DNA from: Desulfovibrionaceae bacterium
Lineage (GTDB): Bacteria > Desulfobacterota > Desulfovibrionia > Desulfovibrionales > Desulfovibrionaceae
Length of the DNA stretch: 6,930 bases
Direction of reading: 5' to 3'
NCBI GenBank assembly: GCA_009783115.1
Contig: WRHT01000078.1
Span: 1-6,930, forward strand
Part shown: one piece after another, positions 1-5,527 of the stretch
How positions within the stretch are numbered: position 1 is the stretch's first letter
Layout: each line of letters starts with the position of its first letter
Made by a program: the position numbers and the translations under genes
Notes under the pieces: generated by a model
The model's database searches: none
Seen by the model: the letters and a program-made list of their open reading frames with translations, nothing else
What the model was told of the DNA's origin: nothing

Positions 1-28
1 CAACCCGGCAAAACAAAACAAAAACTGA
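1..28 (+). CDS. Possible C-terminal tail of an upstream gene (parA expected)
   Basis: The frame starting at base 2 reads eight codons (NPAKQNKN) and stops at TGA 26-28, which is 14 bp before the parB start. In most bacteria parA (soj) lies immediately upstream of parB in the same operon, so a closely spaced upstream gene ending here would fit. Eight low-complexity residues cannot identify a protein, and this could equally be non-coding leader. The call rests on spacing and expected gene order only. Confidence 0.2.
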
Positions 29-42
29 ACCAGGAGACTGTC

Positions 43-942
43 ATGGCTGTAAGCCCCAATCGTCTCGGCCGCGGACTCGGCACAGACATCCTCTTCGCCT
101 CCAAAGAGCCCGCGGCCTCCACGGAACTGGCCAAACCCCTTCCCCTGGCGCACATTACCCCCAATCTCAAGCAGCCACGCCAGAAATTCTACCAAGAATC
201 CCTGGAAGAACTCGCCGAATCCATCCGCCGGCAGGGGGTATTGCAGCCCATCTTGGTGCGTGGAATCAAAGACAGCACGCCTTTTCGCTACGAGATCGTG
301 GCCGGTGAAAGACGCTGGCGAGCCGCCCAACTGGCCGGACTGACCGAAATACCAGCCATTGTTCGCGATTTGGATGACCGCGAGGCCTTGTTCGTGGCCC
401 TGGCCGAAAACCTGCAGCGGGAAAATCTCAACCCCCTGGAAGAAGCCCTGGGCTTTGCCCGTCTGAAGGAAGAATTCCAACTGAGCCAGGACGACATCGC
501 CGGCATGTTGGGTAAAAAACGCAGCACCATTGCCAATAGCCTGCGCTTGCTCAATCTTGGCGAAAACTCCCGCAAAGCCCTGGCCGAAAACCAAATCAGC
601 GCGGGACATGCCCGGGCGATCCTGGCCCTGCCGGACACAGCCGCCCAGGATGCCCTGCTGGAGCGCATCCTGGACGAACAGTTGACGGTGCGCGACAGCG
701 AAGGACTAGCCGCCCTGCGCAAGGGCGAAGAACCGGAAAACGCGCCCCCGGGCAAGGCGGCTTCCACGAAACGCCCCCAAAGCGCCGTCATGTTGCGCCT
801 ACAAAACAGGCTCGCCGAAGAAATACGCCTGCCGGTCAAGATCAGCGGCCAGGAAGACCGCGGACGGTTAAGCATCCGCTATGCCAGCAAAGAAGAACTC
901 ACCTCCCTGTTGGAGAAAATGGGGCTGGAGGCGGTATTATAA
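43..942 (+). CDS. parB: Chromosome-partitioning protein ParB (Spo0J family CTPase)
   Basis: This 299-residue protein has the usual length and domain order of chromosomal ParB. The N-terminus carries the RLGRGLG motif (residues 7-13) typical of the segment that contacts and stimulates ParA. The ParB/sulfiredoxin-type N-terminal domain (about 34-130) contains the CTP-binding boxes GERRWRAA (89-95 region) and AENLQREN-LNPLEEA (121-135). A helix-turn-helix follows (about 146-172, QLSQDDIAGMLG then KKRSTIANSLRLL), which is the parS-recognition part. A charged linker (about 225-250) leads to the C-terminal dimerisation segment, with GRLSIRYASKEEL near the end. By family knowledge it loads on parS sites as a CTP-dependent clamp and spreads to segregate the origin. 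The start is supported by AGGAG at 32-36, six bases before the ATG. No parS site was found in the window. The stop overlaps the next gene by one base (TAATG), so translation is probably coupled. Confidence 0.96.
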   Translation: MAVSPNRLGRGLGTDILFASKEPAASTELAKPLPLAHITPNLKQPRQKFYQESLEELAESIRRQGVLQPILVRGIKDSTPFRYEIVAGERRWRAAQLAGLTEIPAIVRDLDDREALFVALAENLQRENLNPLEEALGFARLKEEFQLSQDDIAGMLGKKRSTIANSLRLLNLGENSRKALAENQISAGHARAILALPDTAAQDALLERILDEQLTVRDSEGLAALRKGEEPENAPPGKAASTKRPQSAVMLRLQNRLAEEIRLPVKISGQEDRGRLSIRYASKEELTSLLEKMGLEAVL

Positions 943-1967
943 TGAACGAACCTCTCCCCCGGCCAGAAGAACTCCTGTCCAGGCTTTCTTGCCTGGAAGG
1001 GGCCAAAGTGCTGATCATCGGGGATCTCATCCTGGATGAATACCTCCTTGGCGATGCCGGGCGCATTTCGCCGGAAGCCCCGGTGCCTATAGTCCTGGTG
1101 GAAGAAGAACGCTTCATGCCCGGCGGAGCCGGAAACGTGGCCCGCAACATCCGCTCCCTGGGCGGACAACCCCACCTGATCAGCGCGTGCGGCGACGGGC
1201 ACAACAGCGCCCTGCTCAGGCAAATTCTAAATAATAATTCCCTGGCCGCGGACCTTGTCCCCCTGCCCGGACGCCCGGCCACCACCAAAACCAGGATCAT
1301 GGCCCGTGGGCAGCAAGTGGTGCGCGTGGATCGCGAAGATGCTTCCTCCATCCCCAAGGAGGCCAGCCGGAAAATCCTGAAAATCCTGTCCGGAATATGG
1401 AATGAATTCCCGGTGCTGGTGCTCTCCGACTATGACAAAGGGGTCATCAACCGGGAATTTATGGAGGGGCTGCGGGAACTGCGCCTGGAAAACCCGCGAA
1501 AAAACAAAGTGCTGGTGGACCCCAAGCCCCGCAATTTCCCGCTCTATCAAGGCCTGGATCTCCTCACTCCCAATGCCTCGGAAACCGCAGCCGCAGCCGG
1601 CATGCCCGCCCATACCCAGGCGGAAATACTGGCCGCCGGCCGGACCATCTTCGCCAGGAATAACTGCGAAGCTCTCCTGAGCACTCTAGGAAGCAACGGC
1701 CTGGCCCTGTTCCAAGGGCCCGACGATGTTCTGCACATCCCCACCGTGGCCCAAAAGGTCTTTGATGTCAGCGGCGCGGGCGACACCGTGATCGCCACTC
1801 TGGCCCTGGCCCTGGCAGGCGGCCTGAACTTGCTGGAAGCCAGCATGTTGGCCAATTTCGCCGCCGGCAACGTGGTCGCCGAGGTCGGCGCGGCCACCAC
1901 CACCCTGCCTCAAATCGCCCAAGCCATCCAGACTCTGGGTCGTCTCCCCCTGGAACGCTGGCTCTGA
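942..1967 (+). CDS. hldE1: D-glycero-beta-D-manno-heptose-7-phosphate kinase (HldE N-domain type, RfaE1)
   Basis: This 341-residue PfkB-family sugar kinase matches the kinase half of HldE (RfaE domain I). The family phosphorylates heptose 7-phosphate at C1 on the way to ADP-heptose for the LPS inner core. Visible motifs are GDLILDEYLLGDAGRISPEAP (27-47), the PfkB glycine motif GGAGNVARNIRSLGG (61-75), KTRIMARGQQVVRVDRED (116-133), LSDYDKGV (161-168), VDPKPRNF (192-199), LTPNASE (208-214), and the catalytic SGAGDT with Asp281. It ends soon after VGAATT, so the cytidylyltransferase half of bifunctional HldE (about 475 residues in E. coli) is absent. A separate HldE2/RfaE2 adenylyltransferase should be encoded elsewhere. 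GGAGG at 927-931, inside the parB tail, serves as ribosome-binding site ten bases before the ATG. A cell-envelope gene coupled to parB is the odd point. Other PfkB kinases are possible but fit these motifs less well. Confidence 0.92.
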   Translation: MNEPLPRPEELLSRLSCLEGAKVLIIGDLILDEYLLGDAGRISPEAPVPIVLVEEERFMPGGAGNVARNIRSLGGQPHLISACGDGHNSALLRQILNNNSLAADLVPLPGRPATTKTRIMARGQQVVRVDREDASSIPKEASRKILKILSGIWNEFPVLVLSDYDKGVINREFMEGLRELRLENPRKNKVLVDPKPRNFPLYQGLDLLTPNASETAAAAGMPAHTQAEILAAGRTIFARNNCEALLSTLGSNGLALFQGPDDVLHIPTVAQKVFDVSGAGDTVIATLALALAGGLNLLEASMLANFAAGNVVAEVGAATTTLPQIAQAIQTLGRLPLERWL

Positions 1968-2012
1968 ACCTTGATGTAGCGCTGGAACTTTAAGAAGCGA
2001 ACCCTGAATTTC

Positions 2013-4265
2013 TTAGGAACAACGGCTGAACGCGCAGGCCGCGCAGATCAGGCAGCCTTCCTGGAAGCGCAGGCTGTTCTGCCCACATTCCGGGCAGACG
2101 TTATGCAGGGTTTCCCCCTGTTCGTTCTCCACCCGGCATTCGGAGTAAATATCCTCCAAAACCCAGGCGATGCCGTCCGGGATGGACTGGATATTGCCCT
2201 TTTTACCCTGCTGAAAGACCGGGCTGTCGCCGCCGATACCCTTGATCTGCCTGGCTATATCCTTTACCGGGGTGCCTCCGCGCAGGCAAAGGGAAATAAG
2301 GCGGCCTATGGCCTCGGCCTTGGCCATGATGGAATATCCGGATTTGCCGATGGTGGCGAACACTTCAAAAGGTTTGCCATCGAGTTCATTGACCGTGACA
2401 TACATGGTGCCGTGGCCGGTATTAACCTTTTGGGTGATGCCGGTGAGACGCCCGGGCCGGCTGAGGACCGCGGCGCTATGCGGCAGATCCGGCATTACAT
2501 CCGGCAGCGGCTCCTTTTCGGTCCCGGCCGTAAGCACCTGGCTGCTGCGTGAACCGTCACGGTAAACCGTGACCCCCTTGCAGCCGAGATCGTAGGCCAG
2601 ATGATAGATCCGGCGCACATCTTCCACCGTGGCCGAAGCCGGCAGGTTCACGGTCTTGGAAACGGCATTGTCCGTATACTGCTGAAAGGCGGCCTGCATG
2701 CGCAGATGCCATTCCGGCTCGATGTCCATGGCGGTCACAAAAACCCGGCGCAGTTCCTCCGGCAGAGCCTCAAAAGAGGCGATGCTTCCGGCCTTGACGA
2801 TCTGATCCAACAGTTCCTGGCTGAAATCCGGGGCATTTTGCAGGGCTTCGGCGAAAACCGGATTAATTTCCTTGAGGTTTTCACCGTCCATGACCATCCG
2901 GTCAAAGCTCAAGGCAAAAATAGGCTCAATGCCCGAGGAGCATCCGGCCAAAATAGAAAGTGTGCCGGTGGGGGCAATGGTGGTCAGGGTGGCGTTACGC
3001 AGGGGGGCAAGTCCCTGGGCTTTCAGGGCGGAATGAGCGTAAGCCGGGAAGGGACCTCGTTCTTCCGCCAAGGCCATCGAAGCCTCACGGCTTTCTTCGC
3101 GGATGAAGCTCATGATCTTTTGGGCAAGCTGAATCCCTTCCTCGCTATTATAAGGAATGCGCAACAAAAAGAGCAAATCCGCCCAGCCCATGACCCCCAG
3201 GCCGACCTTGCGGTTGGCCAGCACCCTTTCGGTTATTTGCGGCAGGGGGAAGACCGAGGCTCCCACCACGTTGTCCAGGAAGCGTATCGCCAGATGGATG
3301 CAATCCTTGAGTCCGTCCCAGTCTATGCCGCCCTGTCCGCCGTTCTTGGGCGGCTGGTAAAACTTGGTGAGATTGACAGAGCCGAGATTACAGGCCTCAA
3401 AAGGTAGCAGGGGCTGTTCGCCGCAGGGGTTGGTGGACTCAATATCCCCCTGTTCCGGGGTAGGGTTATCCCGGTTGATGCGATCAATGAAGATAATCCC
3501 AGGCTCGCCGCTCTGCCAGGCCTTGAGCACCAGCAGTTCGAAAACCTCCCGGGCATTGGCCCGGCCGATTTCGTCAGATGATAAGGGGTTGATCAAGGGG
3601 TAATCCTCGCCCCGATCCACGGATTCCATAAATTTCTCGGTCAAGGCCACCGAGAGGTTGAAATTGTTGTATTCCCCGTCTTTTTCCTTGGCCCGTATAA
3701 AATGCATGACATCAGGATGGTCCACGCGCAAAATGCCCATATTGGCCCCGCGCCTGGTGCCCCCTTGTTTGATCTGTTCCGTGGCCGTATTAAAAATACG
3801 CAGAAAAGAAAGAGGACCGGAGGCCACCCCGCCGGTGGATCCGACCCTGCTGTCGCGGGCCCGCAACCTGGAAAAGGAAAAACCCGTGCCCCCGCCCGAT
3901 TTATGGATCATCGCCGCATGTTTTACCGCGTCAAAGATCTCCTCAATAGAGTCTCCTACCGGCAGCACAAAGCAGGCCGAAAGCTGCCCCAAGCCAGTCC
4001 CGGCGTTCATCAGGGTAGGGGAGTTCGGCAGAAACTTCCAACTGGTCATCAGGCTATAAAATTCTTCCGCCAGGTCCTCCACCTTATACCGTGAGCCCGG
4101 GTATTTATTTTCTTCTGCGGCCATGGATAAAGACACCCGCCAGAACAGATCCTTGGCGTCCTCCACAGGACGGCCATCAGGTCCCTTAAGGTAGTAGCGT
4201 TTCGCCAGCACAATGGCGGCATTGGGGTTTAGCTCGACAGGATTCAGCGTTGAAGATTTTTTCAT
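2013..4265 (-). CDS. nrdJ: Adenosylcobalamin-dependent (class II) ribonucleoside reductase
   Basis: This 750-residue NrdJ-type reductase makes deoxyribonucleotides using a B12-derived radical, and by family knowledge it works with or without oxygen. The catalytic set is visible: Cys98 in QLSACF and Cys292 in EACNLG form the expected redox pair, and NPCGE carries Asn279, thiyl-radical Cys281 and Glu283. The 11-residue gap between Cys281 and Cys292 equals that in Thermotoga NrdJ. APTGTLSILAGCSSGIEP (431-448) is the substrate phosphate loop region. A TSCPD-type domain lies at about 608-705, including GGTPVKDIARQIKG. The C-terminus has CPEC (724-727) and CLICAAC (738-744), a zinc-ribbon-like cysteine cluster presumably used for reductive regeneration. 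The ATG at 4265 is chosen because the protein then begins as family members do. The frame is open to a TTG at 4364, but those 33 extra residues look unlike the family. No clear Shine-Dalgarno precedes the ATG. It is divergent from the dnaA-like gene and convergent with hldE1. Confidence 0.96.
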   Translation of the reverse strand: MKKSSTLNPVELNPNAAIVLAKRYYLKGPDGRPVEDAKDLFWRVSLSMAAEENKYPGSRYKVEDLAEEFYSLMTSWKFLPNSPTLMNAGTGLGQLSACFVLPVGDSIEEIFDAVKHAAMIHKSGGGTGFSFSRLRARDSRVGSTGGVASGPLSFLRIFNTATEQIKQGGTRRGANMGILRVDHPDVMHFIRAKEKDGEYNNFNLSVALTEKFMESVDRGEDYPLINPLSSDEIGRANAREVFELLVLKAWQSGEPGIIFIDRINRDNPTPEQGDIESTNPCGEQPLLPFEACNLGSVNLTKFYQPPKNGGQGGIDWDGLKDCIHLAIRFLDNVVGASVFPLPQITERVLANRKVGLGVMGWADLLFLLRIPYNSEEGIQLAQKIMSFIREESREASMALAEERGPFPAYAHSALKAQGLAPLRNATLTTIAPTGTLSILAGCSSGIEPIFALSFDRMVMDGENLKEINPVFAEALQNAPDFSQELLDQIVKAGSIASFEALPEELRRVFVTAMDIEPEWHLRMQAAFQQYTDNAVSKTVNLPASATVEDVRRIYHLAYDLGCKGVTVYRDGSRSSQVLTAGTEKEPLPDVMPDLPHSAAVLSRPGRLTGITQKVNTGHGTMYVTVNELDGKPFEVFATIGKSGYSIMAKAEAIGRLISLCLRGGTPVKDIARQIKGIGGDSPVFQQGKKGNIQSIPDGIAWVLEDIYSECRVENEQGETLHNVCPECGQNSLRFQEGCLICAACAFSRCS

Positions 4266-4403
4266 AATAAAATATAGGGTTAAAGATAAATAGCGGCAAT
4301 ATCCGTCCGTAAAAGGCCGAAAAAAACAATTAACCCAAGCGGCGGGCAATGGGAAGGCGAGCAAAAAAAATTATGTCTTAACCAACAATATTTATTTTAC
4401 ATT

Positions 4404-4432
4404 TTTTTATTTGTTGTTTTTACGCTTATATA
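4404..4432 (+). promoter_or_regulatory. Weak candidate sigma70-type promoter for the dnaA-like gene
   Basis: TATATA at 4427-4432 is a plausible -10 element (four of six matches to TATAAT). The base run 4404-4409, 17 bp upstream, is only a poor -35 match (three of six). If used, transcription would start near 4439 and give a leader of about 60 bases. That leader includes a short possible stem (GCGCC 4448-4452 with GGCGC 4470-4474) ahead of the ribosome-binding site. Such hexamers arise easily by chance in AT-rich DNA. Confidence 0.2.
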
Positions 4433-4490
4433 GGTAAAAACCGCGCCGCGCCTGCGAAATAGCTCATAAGGCGCTAACGGCAAACCAAAC

Positions 4491-4495
4491 AGGAA
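4491..4495 (+). promoter_or_regulatory. Ribosome-binding site fixing the dnaA-like start
   Basis: AGGAA lies four bases before the ATG at 4500. The reading frame is closed by an in-frame TAA at 4467-4469, so the protein cannot extend upstream. Together these show that the missing DnaA domains I and II are really absent from this gene and not the result of a misplaced start. Confidence 0.7.
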
Positions 4496-4499
4496 CTAC

Positions 4500-5426
4500 A
4501 TGAACTTTGGGTCTTTCCTGTATAACCGCAAAAATGCGGCGGCGGTCCGGGACGCTGAAAATTTCTCCAGGGGTTCCCTGACCGGGACGCTTATTTTTCA
4601 TGGTCCGCCGGCCTGCGGCAAAACCTGTCTCCTGCTGTCCATACACGCGGCCATGGAAAAAACTTTTCCGGGTTCATCTTGCTATTTCAATATGTTAAAA
4701 GACTGTTCCTCCTTTATGAAAGACAAGGAAAAACTGGATAACTCTAAACTTTTACGCTATATTCTTCTGGACGACGCGGAGGCGGACAAGCTGGCGGAGA
4801 TAGCGGCCTGCGTAAAAAAACCAAGGGGATTTATTCTGGCTCTTAGGTCAGGCCGGAAGCCGGATGAAATTCCGGCGGCCTTTATAGGCAAAAAACCTGA
4901 AATACATACGCTGGCCATGCCGGATTTGGATATACGCCTCCGCTGGCTGCTCCGGAGAGCGCACGAACTCGGAATTACTCCGGATAACCGGCATATATTG
5001 AAATTAGCCGTAAACTATCAGGATTTGGAATCAGCCTCAAAACACCTTAACAAAAAAGACGCCGCTTTTATGGTTAATGTCCGGGCAATACCTCTGACCC
5101 CGGAAGAAATCATTCAAAAGGTGGCTGATTTTTTTGGCATAGGCCTGGAACAAATCCTGGGAAAAAGCCGTGTCAAAAAAATAAACCTGGCCCGGCAACT
5201 GGCCATGTTCTTATGCCGGGATCTCCTAAAAGCCGGCCTTAAATTCATAGGAGACTGTTTTCACGGAAAAAACCATGCCTCTGTTTTATACTCAATAAAT
5301 AAAATAAGCATGTTATGTGAAAAAAACCAGGATATGCACAATTTGGTGACAAGGCTTAAACAAAATATAAATCAACAGATAAATCCGCAGCCGGCCGCAA
5401 AAAAAAATTCCAGGCCAATGGTATAA
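4500..5426 (+). CDS. dnaA: Short divergent DnaA-family protein (AAA+ domain plus DNA-binding domain IV only)
   Basis: This 308-residue DnaA homologue lacks domains I and II; E. coli DnaA has 467 residues. Residues 3-35 already match the entry into domain III (FGSFLYNRKN up to LIFHG). Walker A is GPPACGKT (35-42) and Walker B is YILLDDAE (87-94). The stretch between them is about eight residues shorter than in E. coli, so the initiator-specific helix insertion may be trimmed. At sensor I the usual TSDR reads ALRSGR (114-119). The box VII arginine-finger segment reads GKKPEI (130-135) with no arginine. The box VIII sensor II arginine appears as Gln174 (NYQDLE). Domain IV (about 199-270) is well kept: LTPEEIIQKVADFFGI, then GKSRVKK with Arg224 at the place of E. 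coli Arg399, then HGKNHASVLYSINKI at the signature where E. coli has GGRDHTT. A 38-residue tail follows. Its place before dnaN and gyrB suggests a role at the origin, but ATP-driven filament assembly may be reduced. It may be the initiator or a paralogue or regulator; the symbol denotes family and position. Confidence 0.82.
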   Translation: MNFGSFLYNRKNAAAVRDAENFSRGSLTGTLIFHGPPACGKTCLLLSIHAAMEKTFPGSSCYFNMLKDCSSFMKDKEKLDNSKLLRYILLDDAEADKLAEIAACVKKPRGFILALRSGRKPDEIPAAFIGKKPEIHTLAMPDLDIRLRWLLRRAHELGITPDNRHILKLAVNYQDLESASKHLNKKDAAFMVNVRAIPLTPEEIIQKVADFFGIGLEQILGKSRVKKINLARQLAMFLCRDLLKAGLKFIGDCFHGKNHASVLYSINKISMLCEKNQDMHNLVTRLKQNINQQINPQPAAKKNSRPMV

Positions 5427-5527
5427 AAAAAACGTTACTGTTCAAATTATTATAAAATAATATAACATGTTATATCTATTATAAACAAAAATCAAACCCT
5501 TTCTTCTACCACTAAAAGGAGATTATT
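5427..5527. other. AT-rich dnaA-like / dnaN intergenic region
   Basis: This 101-bp gap should hold the dnaN promoter and leader. Positions 5421-5490 contain 10 G+C in 70 bases (about 14%), lower than the divergent gap to the left. It holds an inverted repeat ATTATT (5446-5451) / AATAAT (5456-5461), a 16-bp palindrome, and TTATAAACA (5479-5487), which matches the DnaA box TTATCCACA at seven of nine positions. TAAAAT (5453-5458) and TATTAT (5477-5482) resemble -10 elements, but no good -35 element is spaced correctly. AAGGAG at 5516-5521 is the dnaN ribosome-binding site. Function as an origin part, an autoregulatory site or only a promoter cannot be decided from sequence. Confidence 0.45.
5460..5475. 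repeat. 16-bp perfect palindrome upstream of dnaN
   Basis: ATATAACATGTTATAT reads the same on both strands, centred between 5467 and 5468, and lies 52 bases before the dnaN start. Its AACATGTT core is more structured than the surrounding A/T runs. It could be an operator for a dimeric regulator or an origin-associated protein site. It is not a DnaA box and not a parS site. Confidence 0.5.

Larger units (their letters stand above)
4266..4499. other. Divergent nrdJ / dnaA-like intergenic region, possible origin or unwinding element
   Basis: This 234-bp gap must carry promoters for nrdJ (leftward) and the dnaA-like gene (rightward). Positions 4361-4440 contain only 15 G+C in 80 bases (about 19%), including a T-rich run at 4391-4422 and an A-run at 4363-4370. 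A GC-rich patch (4441-4454) follows directly. An inverted repeat, CAACAA at 4383-4388 and TTGTTG at 4411-4416, brackets the most AT-rich stretch. TTAACC occurs at 4330-4335 and 4378-4383 on the + strand and at 4278-4283 on the - strand. An AT-rich tract next to a DnaA-family gene is a typical setting for a DNA unwinding element. However, no consensus DnaA box (TTATNCACA) was found on either strand, so origin function is inference only. Confidence 0.4.

Noticed and set aside
1991..2015. Inverted repeat TAAGAA / TTCTTA between convergent hldE1 and nrdJ as a bidirectional terminator
   Set aside because: Stem of only six mainly A-T pairs with a 13-base loop, overlapping the nrdJ stop codon and without a T-run. 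Too weak to call a terminator.
2601..3407. Long open frame (268 codons) on the + strand inside nrdJ, and other frames at 2103-2552 and 3702-4094
   Set aside because: These lie antisense to nrdJ in a GC-rich coding region, resemble no known protein and have low-complexity composition. They are shadows of the real gene.
4266..4364. N-terminal extension of NrdJ from a TTG at 4364
   Set aside because: The 33 extra residues are rich in aromatic and hydrophobic residues, unlike NrdJ N-termini, and would use a rare start codon. The ATG at 4265 gives a normal start.
4421..4436. NrdR-box-like sequence around CTTATATAGG
   Set aside because: It lacks the flanking ACAC/GTGT symmetry and a second box at the usual spacing.
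5257..5272. parS-like sequence GTTTTCACGGAAAAAA within the dnaA-like gene
   Set aside because: It matches the parS consensus at only about 11 of 16 positions, lacks the central CACGTG palindrome, and codes for the conserved FHGKN segment of DnaA domain IV.
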